Positions 1 to 8,611 of a stretch of 64,000 bases of DNA are shown one piece after another. The DNA comes from Acidimicrobiales bacterium (lineage in GTDB: Bacteria; Actinomycetota; Acidimicrobiia; Acidimicrobiales; SZUA-35). The stretch is taken from positions 537,414 through 601,413 of the forward strand of contig JAWKIO010000006.1 of assembly GCA_041394265.1 (NCBI GenBank). Reading direction: 5' to 3'. Numbering within the stretch: the first letter of the stretch is position 1; every line of letters starts with the position of its first letter. A program made the translations under genes and the position numbers. The notes under the pieces are model-generated. The model made no database searches. It was not told the origin of the DNA and saw only the letters and a list, made by a program, of their open reading frames with translations.

Positions 1-72
1 TCGAACGCACGGTCGTCGTGTCGTCCATCGAAGGAAGTGGGGCTCGCGGCAGGCATGCCACCGAAGGTATCG

Positions 73-99
73 GAGCCTCACTGTCCGTGATAGAGGCTC
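73..99 (-). terminator. possible stem-loop downstream of flippase gene
   Basis: A perfect 7-bp inverted repeat (GAGCCTC at 73-79, GAGGCTC at 93-99) with a 13-nt loop lies just beyond the stop codon of the minus-strand flippase gene. There is no T-tract and the stem is short, so termination is only a possibility suggested by the position. Confidence 0.25.
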
Positions 100-113
100 G
101 GGTGAGATCACCC

Positions 114-1403
114 TCAGTGAGGTTTTACCTGCTCGGGGATCACCGAACGGGCCCGGCGCAGGGCGACCACGAGCAGGATCAGATAGAGAAGTTCGGAGAC
201 ATACGTCGCCACCGCTGCCCCCTTCCAGCTGTGCTCCGGAATCCACCACAGGTTGAGGACCACATTGGTGAGCGCCGTCACCATGATCGCCCCGCTCACC
301 GCACCGAACCGGCCGACACCCTTCAGCGCATCACCCATCAGCGACTGCATGATCCGCAGCACCGGGAAGCCGCTCATCGACCAGATCACCACGGCCACGC
401 CGTCGTAGTCGTTGCCGAGTAGCCACTCGACGATCAGCGCACCGATCCACAGGGGCGGGAGGATCACGAGTCCGTAGGTCACCATCGGCTTGGCCATGCG
501 GCGGGCGAAGGCCACGGTCGCCTCGATCCCCTCGGCGCCTTTCGAGAAGAATTCGGGGTAAATGGTGGTCGTCACGGCCGACGCGGGCAGCAAGGAATAG
601 CTGACGATGCGGACGCCGACGCCGTACAGGCCGTTGTCCCGCTCGAAGCCCGCCCGTAGCAACAGGGTCTGGTCGATGCCGGCCGACACCGATGTCGAGG
701 TCTGCCCGAGGGCGATGGCGCCGCCCTGGCGATAGTCGGCCGTCGTGGTCGGGATCGACAACCGGGGCCAACCGAACGACCGGACCACCCATCCGGTGGT
801 CGCCGCCGAGACGACGACGGCGCCGACGAGGTTGACCACTGCGTAGTGGCGGAGTTCAGGCTGGTCGACGAAGAACAGCGACGCTGCGGCGACGGGCCGG
901 GCACCGAACACGAACGTGGAGGTGAGCGCGCCCTCCTTGAAGCGCCCCAGGCCCCGCAGCAGCTGGACGTTGACGGTGCCGACGCCCGAGGCCAAGTATT
1001 CGGCGGCGGCGAGGGCGGCGATCAGGCTGGGGCTGACGTCGGGCAGGATCACCGCGGTGGCGGCCATGAGCACGCCGAAGCACACGAGGCTCGCCAACAG
1101 CGCGGTGCCGAGGCCTCGCCCCCAGATGCGGGCGATGCTGTTGGCCTCTCCTACTGAGGCTGTCAGGTCGGCGCTGCGGAGGCCGAGCAGCATCGCCTCG
1201 CCCGAGCCGAACACGGCGAACCCGAGCAGGATGCCGCCCGCCGACACCACGCCGGCGTACACACCGAACTGCTCCGGCGAGAGCACGACGGTGAGGATGG
1301 CAAGCGATCCCAGGACGGCGACGGCGCCGAGCAGGGTGCCGACGCCGGTCCACATGGCATCTCGGGATCGACCCGAGGTGAGTCGCTGTCGCAGGCCGAA
1401 CAC
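114..1403 (-). CDS. polysaccharide/lipid flippase-type membrane exporter (Wzx/MviN-like)
   Basis: About 429 residues, rich in hydrophobic segments of about 20 residues along its whole length, in the manner of the MATE/Wzx/MviN flippase superfamily. The first predicted membrane helix begins near MWTGVGTLLGAVAVLGSLAI. The open frame continues upstream into the divergent NRPS gene, so the start is not fixed: I chose the GTG at 1403, which gives a short basic N-terminus before helix 1; the ATG at 1355 is the main alternative. Neither has a strong ribosome binding site. The gene diverges from the plus-strand NRPS at 1480 and could share its promoter region. Inference: it exports the peptide or a lipid-linked intermediate. 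It could instead be a polysaccharide gene that merely neighbours the cluster. Confidence 0.72.
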   Translation of the reverse strand: MFGLRQRLTSGRSRDAMWTGVGTLLGAVAVLGSLAILTVVLSPEQFGVYAGVVSAGGILLGFAVFGSGEAMLLGLRSADLTASVGEANSIARIWGRGLGTALLASLVCFGVLMAATAVILPDVSPSLIAALAAAEYLASGVGTVNVQLLRGLGRFKEGALTSTFVFGARPVAAASLFFVDQPELRHYAVVNLVGAVVVSAATTGWVVRSFGWPRLSIPTTTADYRQGGAIALGQTSTSVSAGIDQTLLLRAGFERDNGLYGVGVRIVSYSLLPASAVTTTIYPEFFSKGAEGIEATVAFARRMAKPMVTYGLVILPPLWIGALIVEWLLGNDYDGVAVVIWSMSGFPVLRIMQSLMGDALKGVGRFGAVSGAIMVTALTNVVLNLWWIPEHSWKGAAVATYVSELLYLILLVVALRRARSVIPEQVKPH

Positions 1404-1479
1404 CGGACCAGTGTGCAGGGTGAAGTGTCCCGATGCCCAGGAGTCGTTGCACCCGGACTCGCTCCTGTCTGCTTTCGAC

Positions 1480-4400
1480 GTGGCACCATCGATAGCTGTG
1501 TCGACCGCTGCCGCTACTTCGAGCGAACTAAGCCCGTTGCGGGAGGTGCCGCCGCTGGACGGCGTCGACGATCTGCTGCCGCTGACGCCGGCGCAGACCG
1601 GCATGCTCTTCGAGACGCTGAGCCAGTCCGACCCCGAGGTCTACTTCGAACAGGTGCGGTTCGATCTGGTCGGACCGCTCGACCTCGACCGGTTCCGGGC
1701 CGCCTGGCAGCTGGTCCACGAACAGCACTCGATGCTGCGCACGGTGTTCCTGTGGGACGGGCTCGACGAGCCGCTGCAGGCGGTGCTGAGCGAGGTCGAG
1801 CTCGACTGGAACGTCGTCGGTGTCGCTGGTGACGATGATGCTGCCGCTGTAAGCGACGGTGCTGGCTCGCCCCGGGAGTGGGCCGACCAGCTGGCAGCGC
1901 AACGACGATCCACCGGCATCGACCTGGGTGTCGGGCCGATCTCGAGCTTCGACCTGCTCCCCATCGACGACCAGCGCATGCACGTGATCTGGAGCTTCCA
2001 TCATCTGTTGCTCGACGGCTGGTCGACCGCCCGGGTCGTCGGCGAAGTGCTCGACCGCTACGAGGGTGTCGACGCCGATCACATCAGTGGGGCCTCGGAG
2101 TTCCGGCCGTACCTGGAGTGGTTGGCCGATCGGGATGCCGGCGCAACCGAGGCGTACTGGCGCACGCTGCTGGCCTCGGTCGACGAGCCGACCACCATCG
2201 CACCGGGCGGGGCGTCGCCTGGTGGGCAATTCGTCCGGGGCCGCATCGATGCTCAGCTATCGGCGCCCGAAAGTGCGCTCGTTCGTGCATTCGCTCGCTC
2301 ACAGCGAGTCACGGTCAACACGATGGTGCAGGCGGCCTGGGCCCGAACGCTCGCTCGCTACACCGGGCGCCGAGACGTGGTGTTCGGCGTGACGGTGTCG
2401 GGTCGCCCGCCCGATCTCGACGGCGCCGCCGAGGCCGTCGGCATGTTCCTCAACACGCTGCCGTTCCCGGTCAGCGTGAACGAGGGTGACGATGTGGACG
2501 GCGACTGGCTGGGGTCGCTGCAACGCCAGCAACTCGACGTGAGCCACCACGGGCATGCGTCGCTGGCCGAGGTCCAACGGTTCGCTCCTGCCGACGGTGC
2601 GCTGTTCGACTCGATCCTTGTGTTCGAGAACTATCCGATGCGGGTGGCCCACGAGGCACCGAGTGTGGAGGTCGAGCACTACACGGTCTTCGAGCAGACC
2701 CACTACGCCCTCACGGTCATGGCTGGCGACGTTCCCGACGCTGCTTCGGATGCGACGTCGGATGATTCCGACGGCCGGCCGCTCGGGTTCATCGTGGTCT
2801 ACGACGAGTCTCGCCTGGCTCCGTGGTTCGCCCGCCAGATGGTCGACGACCTCACCGACGAGCTGGTGCGCTTGGCGTCGCCTGCGGACCCGCTCGACGA
2901 CCTCGCCAACGAACCGGCGCGCTCGGCATCGCCAGCGGACCCGCTCGACGACCTCGCCAACGAACCGGCGCGCTCGACATCGCCAGCGGACCCAGTCGAC
3001 GACCTCGCCAACGAACCGGCGCGCTCGACATCGCCAGCGGACCCAGTCGACGACCTCGCCAACGAACCGGCGCGCTCGACATCGCCAGCGGACCCAGTCG
3101 ACTCCTTCTCGGCTGGCGCAGGTGTGCCTCACCCTCGGCCGAGTGATGCGATCGCCGTCGGTGACCCCGAGAAAGCAGCTGTGATCGCCGAGAGCCTCGA
3201 GGACGCCACCGTCGACTCAGCCTTCGCCTATCGGGTCCGCATGCACGGCGTCGAGGTCGCCGTCCGCTGTGGTGACGATGCCTTGACGTTCGCCGAGCTG
3301 GACCGTCGTGCCCGGCGGTTGGCGGCGGAGCTTCGTGGCCGAGGCGTTAGGCCCGAAGTACCGGTCGGCATCGCCATCGAACGCTCGCTCGACATGGTGG
3401 TTGCCATCGTCGGCACGGTGTTGGCGGGCGGCTGCTACCTCGCGCTCGATCCGTCACACCCCGCCGAGCGAACGGCGAACATCCTCACCGACTCGGCCAC
3501 TCCCCTCGTGCTCGTGGCGGGCGACGCCGTTGCCGAGACGATGACCGGCATCGCCGCGACCGTGGCGACTACAGGCGATGCAGACCGGAGCGGACCTGCG
3601 CCGGTCGTGGTCGATGTGCACGACCTGCTGCTCGATGAGCCGCCCGTCAGCGATGAGGCGCACACAGTCATACCGTTGCACCCCCTCACCGGCAAGGACT
3701 CGCTCGGGGGTGCCGCCGCCGATCCATCCGACTGCGAGGCGGCCGCTTCGGGCGACGATCACGCCACCGGTACGACCCCGGACTCGACGCTGTTCCTCAC
3801 GTTCACGTCGGGTTCCACAGGTCGTCCGAAGGGCGTGCCCGTCCATCACCGGGGCGTGTTGGACCGGCTGGCGTGGCAGTACCTGACGCACCCGCCGACC
3901 GACGACGAGGTCGGAATCGCGAAGACCACGCTCGGGTTCGTCGACCATCTGTCCGAGCTCTGGGGTCCGCTGCTCGCCGGCCAGTGCGTGGTGCTCGCTC
4001 CCGACGAGACGGTGCGTGACGCATCGGCCTTCGTCGAGCTGTGCGCAAGGGAGCGCATCCGGCGCCTCGTGGTCGTGCCGTCCTATCTGGATGCGCTACT
4101 CGACTCGGCGCCCGACCTCGGCGAGCGACTCCCCCACCTCGCCCTGCTCACCACGAGTGGCGAGCCGCTTCCCGCAGCCCTGGCTCGCCGGGTGGCCGAA
4201 GCCCTGCCGGGCGTGACGTTGCTCAACATCTACGGCATGTCGGAGGCAACGGCCGACGTGACCGTGGCCGAGTTCGCTGCTGCCGAGTTGGCTGCGCTCG
4301 ACCCGTCGTCGCCGGTTCCGGCCGGGCGGCCGTTGCCGGGGCTGCGCGTGGCCATCACCAGCGAGCATGGCGAACCGTTGCCGTTCGGCGCCGTCGGGTC

Positions 4401-6813
4401 GATCGACGTGGCCGGCGTCGCCCTGTCGACTGGGTACTGGGAGCGACCGGACCTCTCGGCCGAGCGATTCCTCGAGCGGACCGAGCCCGACGGGTCGACG
4501 ACCCGGTGGTACCGCACCGGCGATCTCGGCTGGCTCGGCCCCGACGGTTCGCTGCGAGTGGTCGGTCGGTCCGATCAGCAGGTGAAGATCCGCGGCATGC
4601 GGGTCGAGCTGGGTGAGATCGAATCAGCGATTGCTCGTCATCCGAGCGTGTCACGGTGTGTCGCCGTGGTGCGAGAGCAGGGCGAGATCGTGGCGTTCGT
4701 CGTCGGGACCGCGGGGGCTCGACCGCCGTCAACTGACGAGCTTCGGGCGCACGCGGCCGGACTGCTACCCAGCCACATGGTGCCGGTGGCGTTCCTGCCG
4801 CTCGACGACCTCCCGACCACGGCGACCGGCAAGCTCGACCGTCGGGCGCTGGCCGAGCAGGCTTCCATTGCCGCTGTGTCCGGCCCGACCGACACCTCGA
4901 CCGACCTTGCGGCACCGGTGGGTGATGACGACCTCGCCACGATGCTCGGCCTCTGGCACCACGTGCTCCCCCGGGCCCAGGTTGGCGCCGACACCGACTT
5001 CTTCGACGCCGGCGGCCACTCGCTCCTGGCGTTGCGGTTGCTCGCCCGAATCAACACCACGTTCGGCAGCGAGCTGAGCCTGGCCCAGATGCTGCAAGCG
5101 CCGACGCCACAACACCTGACGGCTCTCGTCACCGGTGGCTCGGTTGGCAACGATGCCGATCGAGCCGTCGATTACCTGGTGCCGATCCTGCCGGGCACGC
5201 GAGGCATCGACGACGGGCGGCCGACGCTCTTCTGTGTGCACGGTGCCGGCGGGAACGTGCTCAACTTCCGGGCGCTGGCCAAGGAACTCGAGCCGGCGTT
5301 CGACATGGTCGGCATCCAGGCGCGCGGGGTCGACGGTGTCGCCCAGCCGCACACGACCATGGTCGAGGTCGTCGACGATTACCTGCCCGCCATTCGGGCT
5401 CACCAGCCCTCGGGGCCGTACCTGCTGGCCGGGTACTCGGGCGGAGGAACGATCGCGGTCGAGATCGCCCGAGCACTCGAAGCTGCCGGCGAGGTGGTCG
5501 AGGCCACGTTGCTGCTCGACACGTTCCACAACGAGACCAGGCCCCGCCCGTTCACCCGGGAGCAGCATCTCCAGCAACTGCGCCGCCAAGGGGTGCGCTA
5601 TCTCGCCGAGAAGGTGAACGAGAAGGTGCGGCCCCACGAGTCGGAGAACTTCGCCCCGATGGTCGACGCCGCCCGGGCCGAAGGTCGACCGATCCCGCTC
5701 GAAGCCCGGGAGTGGTTCATCAAGGGCCGCATGTACGACCTGATCGGATCGCATGGGATCGAGCCGTACCACGGCACCGTGGTGCTGCTCGCCGCCACCG
5801 ACACCCATCCCGGGCTGGTGCACACCGGCCACGACCACGGCCTGGGCGAGGTGTTCCCGAATCTCGAGATCATCGATGTCGAGGGCGACCACCACTCCCT
5901 CGTGGAGGGCCACAACGCCCCCGAACTCGGCCACCTGATCCTCACTCGCCTCGGTGCTGCGCGCACGACCAGCACCCCCGGCGGCTCCGCCCCCGAACCA
6001 CTCGGTCGCTTGCGTAGCAACGCCGACGCCAACAACGTGACCGACACCGTCAACGGTGCAGGCCATCGCTCGGTGCCCGGCTCAGCATCGGTGACTGCCT
6101 CAACCACTCACGATGCCGACACTGCGCTCGATGCTCGGACCCACGTCTACCGGCACCTGCCGACCGGGCTCGATGAGTCGCCGCTCCTCGCTCGGTATGT
6201 GACCGCAGGTCAACGTGTGCTCGACGTCGGCACGGCCGCCACCGGTCGCAGTGCGCTGGCGCTCGAGCGTCTGGGGGCCGACGTAGTCAGCATCGAGGTC
6301 AACCACGATGCGATCAGCGAGTTCGCCGACAGCGACGAGTTCGCCGCCTCGGCCATCCGTCTGACCACCGCCGACATGGCCAGGCTCCCCTTCGCCGACG
6401 CCAGTTTCGACACGGTGCTCGTGGCCTTCCACGGCTTTGACTATCTGGTCGACCCCGCCGTCCGGGCCCAAGCCATCGCCGATCTCGCTCGGGTCGTTCG
6501 CCCCGGCGGGCACTTGATCTTCAACTCGTTCAACTCGCTCGGGATCTTGGCCACACCGACCGGGGCGAAGTCACTCGCCAGCTGGAAGCGACGCCTGCGG
6601 TTCCTGACCTCGGGTGAGTTCGCCCGCCGCCGACTGGTCGACGACAACGGCCTCGCGCTCCACCACGCTCGTCCCGATCAGCTCATCGCCGAAGTCGAGC
6701 AGTCGACCCCGCTCCGCTTCGAGACCATGACGACCTTGTTCGGCGTCGAGCGCCACCGCCTCCTCGTCACCGCCCTCGCCCCCGAACCCCACTACGTCTT
6801 CCGGCGCCCCTGA
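1480..6813 (+). CDS. NRPS termination module: C-A-T-TE with C-terminal methyltransferase
   Basis: About 1777 residues. Condensation domain from about residue 31 (LLPLTPAQTGMLFETL, typical of C domains that take a D-residue donor) with HHLLLDG at 174-180. A tandem-repeat linker covers residues 466-542. The adenylation domain spans about 580-1110, with TFTSGSTGRPKG near 774. The carrier domain has GGHSLL with the phosphopantetheine Ser at 1181. The thioesterase has GYSGGG with the nucleophile Ser at 1320. A class I SAM methyltransferase (VLDVGTAATG near 1580) ends the protein. Aligned with GrsA, the A-domain pocket reads V-D-S-V-T-S-I-A-D-K, close to the beta-alanine code VDWVISLADK; the Asp shifted by one place is typical of beta-amino-acid activators. 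The E domain that ends the other NRPS fits as upstream partner. GTG 1480 was chosen as start; GTG 1498 is equally possible. A methyltransferase placed after a TE is unusual. Confidence 0.9.
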   Translation: MAPSIAVSTAAATSSELSPLREVPPLDGVDDLLPLTPAQTGMLFETLSQSDPEVYFEQVRFDLVGPLDLDRFRAAWQLVHEQHSMLRTVFLWDGLDEPLQAVLSEVELDWNVVGVAGDDDAAAVSDGAGSPREWADQLAAQRRSTGIDLGVGPISSFDLLPIDDQRMHVIWSFHHLLLDGWSTARVVGEVLDRYEGVDADHISGASEFRPYLEWLADRDAGATEAYWRTLLASVDEPTTIAPGGASPGGQFVRGRIDAQLSAPESALVRAFARSQRVTVNTMVQAAWARTLARYTGRRDVVFGVTVSGRPPDLDGAAEAVGMFLNTLPFPVSVNEGDDVDGDWLGSLQRQQLDVSHHGHASLAEVQRFAPADGALFDSILVFENYPMRVAHEAPSVEVEHYTVFEQTHYALTVMAGDVPDAASDATSDDSDGRPLGFIVVYDESRLAPWFARQMVDDLTDELVRLASPADPLDDLANEPARSASPADPLDDLANEPARSTSPADPVDDLANEPARSTSPADPVDDLANEPARSTSPADPVDSFSAGAGVPHPRPSDAIAVGDPEKAAVIAESLEDATVDSAFAYRVRMHGVEVAVRCGDDALTFAELDRRARRLAAELRGRGVRPEVPVGIAIERSLDMVVAIVGTVLAGGCYLALDPSHPAERTANILTDSATPLVLVAGDAVAETMTGIAATVATTGDADRSGPAPVVVDVHDLLLDEPPVSDEAHTVIPLHPLTGKDSLGGAAADPSDCEAAASGDDHATGTTPDSTLFLTFTSGSTGRPKGVPVHHRGVLDRLAWQYLTHPPTDDEVGIAKTTLGFVDHLSELWGPLLAGQCVVLAPDETVRDASAFVELCARERIRRLVVVPSYLDALLDSAPDLGERLPHLALLTTSGEPLPAALARRVAEALPGVTLLNIYGMSEATADVTVAEFAAAELAALDPSSPVPAGRPLPGLRVAITSEHGEPLPFGAVGSIDVAGVALSTGYWERPDLSAERFLERTEPDGSTTRWYRTGDLGWLGPDGSLRVVGRSDQQVKIRGMRVELGEIESAIARHPSVSRCVAVVREQGEIVAFVVGTAGARPPSTDELRAHAAGLLPSHMVPVAFLPLDDLPTTATGKLDRRALAEQASIAAVSGPTDTSTDLAAPVGDDDLATMLGLWHHVLPRAQVGADTDFFDAGGHSLLALRLLARINTTFGSELSLAQMLQAPTPQHLTALVTGGSVGNDADRAVDYLVPILPGTRGIDDGRPTLFCVHGAGGNVLNFRALAKELEPAFDMVGIQARGVDGVAQPHTTMVEVVDDYLPAIRAHQPSGPYLLAGYSGGGTIAVEIARALEAAGEVVEATLLLDTFHNETRPRPFTREQHLQQLRRQGVRYLAEKVNEKVRPHESENFAPMVDAARAEGRPIPLEAREWFIKGRMYDLIGSHGIEPYHGTVVLLAATDTHPGLVHTGHDHGLGEVFPNLEIIDVEGDHHSLVEGHNAPELGHLILTRLGAARTTSTPGGSAPEPLGRLRSNADANNVTDTVNGAGHRSVPGSASVTASTTHDADTALDARTHVYRHLPTGLDESPLLARYVTAGQRVLDVGTAATGRSALALERLGADVVSIEVNHDAISEFADSDEFAASAIRLTTADMARLPFADASFDTVLVAFHGFDYLVDPAVRAQAIADLARVVRPGGHLIFNSFNSLGILATPTGAKSLASWKRRLRFLTSGEFARRRLVDDNGLALHHARPDQLIAEVEQSTPLRFETMTTLFGVERHRLLVTALAPEPHYVFRRP
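2875..3105 (+). repeat. 51-bp in-frame tandem repeat in the C-A linker of the NRPS
   Basis: Units start at 2875, 2926, 2977, 3028 and 3079 (the last partial) and encode the 17-residue repeat (A/T)SPADP(L/V)DDLANEPARS. The copies are nearly identical at the nucleotide level, differing mainly at two or three positions (for example cccgctcgac versus cccagtcgac). This indicates recent expansion by slippage or unequal exchange in a flexible acidic linker between the condensation and adenylation domains. Confidence 0.95.
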
Positions 6814-6866
6814 CCCCGGCGCCACTCTGCGCCCCGCCCGCGCCAACCTCACACCGACACCCACCC

Positions 6867-6976
6867 GTTCTGTGCGTCAAAGTCCTCGCGCTCACCGTTC
6901 TGTGCGCCAAAGTTCCCGCAGCCGGGAAGAATGAGGCACAGTCCGGCTTTGCCGGTGGGTTTGACGCACAGAAACG
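6867..6976. repeat. cluster of short dispersed repeats (CGTTCTGTGCGYCAAAGT) in direct and inverted copies
   Basis: Two direct copies, at 6867-6883 and 6897-6913, are followed by an inverted near-copy at 6960-6976 (TTTGACGCACAGAAACG). The second copy and the inverted one could pair as a long imperfect hairpin in the 196-bp gap between the second NRPS and the nuclease gene. A degenerate copy (gttctccgcgccaaagt, around 16415-16432) lies inside the big NRPS gene. Nothing else gene-like is visible in 6814-7009. I take it as a REP-like dispersed repeat; a transcription-termination role is possible because two genes converge here. Confidence 0.6.
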
Positions 6977-7009
6977 TCAGCTCGACCGGGCTTGAATGCG
7001 GCGCCCGGG

Positions 7010-7804
7010 TCAGAGGTCGAGTACGAGGGCGCGGTGATCGGAGACCTCGGGTTCGGCCAGCGCCTCGAATCGTCGGACACGGGAGGGATCCGACACGAGG
7101 AGGTAGTTCGCGTGGCGACTCGGCTTGGTGTAGCGGCTGGTCCGAGTGTCGGCCGTGCCAACGAGATCGGCGAGGCCGATGCCCGCCAAGATCTCGAACG
7201 TCTCGCTCCCGGGCAACAGGTTGAAGTCGCCGCACACGACCGCGAGATCGCCCGGCTCGCGGACCGATTGGATGAGTGAGACCAGCCGCTGTGCTTGCGC
7301 TCGCCGTTCCGGTGTGTCGCCCTTGCCCGACGGATCTCGCAGTCCGTGGAGGTGGGTGACGGTGACCACGGTGTTGCTCGATCGGTCGAACACGCGCACG
7401 GCCTGGGCCAATCGAGGCCGGTCGGCGATCTGCCACTCAACGTGGTCGACGAAGTGTCCGTGGACGAAGTCCGCTCGCTCCCCGATGACCGGATGCGTCT
7501 CGGCCACGAACATGGCAAGGCCGAAGTCCTGACGATGCTCGACCCCGTCGTCGGTGGTGACGGGACCAGCATCGCTCACCACGAACGAGGCTCGGTGTCG
7601 GGGCAGCAGCCGTCGTACGTCGTCGAACAGACTGGCGCGTTGGGGAAGCGACCGTTCACCGTCGGCGAAACGGGTCGACCCTCCCAGTCCAGCGACGCGG
7701 GTGACCTCCTGCAGACACACGATGTCGGCGCCACAGGTCGGCAACCATGCCGCGAGTTCGGCGAACATTGCGCCACCCCACGCGTTCAGTGAAACGATGC
7801 GCAC
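7010..7804 (-). CDS. endonuclease/exonuclease/phosphatase family protein
   Basis: 264 residues with the conserved blocks of the DNase I-like metal-dependent phosphodiesterase fold: SLNAWGG near residue 5, LQE at 31-33, the THLHG histidine block at about 150-154, GDFN at 192-195 and SDH near the C-terminus. The family covers nucleases, sphingomyelinases and inositol-phosphate phosphatases; the substrate cannot be read from sequence. No clear signal peptide is seen, so a cytoplasmic location is likely. The GTG at 7804 is preferred because an AGGGG sequence precedes it at good spacing; the open frame reaches an ATG at 7858 without such a site. It lies between two convergent NRPS genes but has no evident biosynthetic role and may be a bystander. 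Confidence 0.8.
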   Translation of the reverse strand: MRIVSLNAWGGAMFAELAAWLPTCGADIVCLQEVTRVAGLGGSTRFADGERSLPQRASLFDDVRRLLPRHRASFVVSDAGPVTTDDGVEHRQDFGLAMFVAETHPVIGERADFVHGHFVDHVEWQIADRPRLAQAVRVFDRSSNTVVTVTHLHGLRDPSGKGDTPERRAQAQRLVSLIQSVREPGDLAVVCGDFNLLPGSETFEILAGIGLADLVGTADTRTSRYTKPSRHANYLLVSDPSRVRRFEALAEPEVSDHRALVLDL

Positions 7805-7961
7805 AGCACCCCTCGTGACGGACCCACTGCTGGCCAACGGATCTCGGCCCGCACCCACGGCGTCGTCATCATCGCTCCCCCTTCGCTCGACATCCGCCAG
7901 TATCCCAGCCTTCGCCTCGGACCACTCCGCCCGAAGTGGCAGGACGGGCCGCCCAGGCGGC

Positions 7962-8590
7962 CCGCACCCGGCACGTCAGCGCCAAAGACGGCCCCCTCCC
8001 ACCACCAATCCCGGACCAACCACCGGCACGGGCCACATCTCCGGTGCCCCCGTGCCGCAAACGGCACCCTCCCGACGCAGCAGCGATGACCAGGGCTCAC
8101 CCGAGCCGCCAGACCCACGACCGGCCGCATCGGCGGCACCTCAGCGCCAAAGACGGCACCCTCCCACCACCGATCCCGGACCAATTACCAACCCGCACCC
8201 ATCTCCGGCACCTCAACACCGCAAACGGCACCCTCCGATCGCAGCAGCGATGACCAGGGCCAGCCCGAGCGGCTCGCACCCACGACCGCCCGCATCGGCG
8301 GTACCTGAGTGCCGAAAACGACACCCTCCCACCACCGATCCGAGACAGACTGCCAGACCGGGCGACATCTCCGGTACCTCGACACCGCAAACGGCATCCT
8401 CCGGTCGCAGTGGCAACGAGCGGGACCGCCGGCAAGGCCAGACTCACGGCCGGCCGCATCGGCGGTACCTCAGCGCCGAAAACGGCACCCTCCAACCACC
8501 GATCCGAGCCAGCCGCCGGCCCGGGAGACATCTCCGGTACCTCAGCGCTGCAGACGGCACTCTCGTACCGGAGATGGCCTGGACCACCTC
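7962..8590. repeat. four-copy tandem array of about 165-bp units, each with two related half-units
   Basis: The stretch between the nuclease gene and the end of the large NRPS holds no convincing gene but is highly repetitive. Half-unit A (GCATCGGCGGYACCTCAGCG, then a CCGAAAACGGCACCCTCC-like core) begins near 7962, 8127, 8292 and 8456. Half-unit B (ACATCTCCGGTACCTCRACA, then a CCGCAAACGGCACCCTCC-like core) begins near 8034, 8199, 8365 and 8528. Unit spacing is 164-166 bp and A to B about 72 bp. Each core can fold as GCCG-AAAA-CGGC, and the upstream GGTACC is itself palindromic. Copies at the NRPS end are more degraded. Open frames cross the array on the minus strand, but copy spacing is not a constant multiple of three, so I read it as noncoding. 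Confidence 0.85.
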
Positions 8591-8611
8591 CGGGGGCGGC
8601 GATCGGGGCCG

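Noticed and set aside
916..1479. N-terminal extension of the plus-strand NRPS
   Set aside because: The open frame runs upstream through the antisense flippase gene, but the residues are Pro/Arg/Thr-rich and the condensation domain only begins near 1570; a GTG at 1480 or 1498 is a better start.
2875..3105. CRISPR array
   Set aside because: Units are contiguous and in frame in an NRPS linker, without unique spacers.
4765..6066. 433-codon minus-strand frame within the plus-strand NRPS
   Set aside because: It mirrors the T-TE region and contains no recognisable motif; the sense frame has GGHSLL and GYSGGG.
7010..7804. The nuclease-family protein as a defence effector
   Set aside because: No toxin, sensor or other defence gene adjoins it and the family is dominated by housekeeping phosphodiesterases; the NRPS neighbours explain nothing about it.
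7786..8531. Minus-strand frames with repeated VFGAEVPPMRP-like words across the 165-bp array
   Set aside because: The repeated words only reflect the DNA repeats; spacing of 164-166 bp shifts the frame between copies, and the translations are Trp/Arg/Gly-rich.
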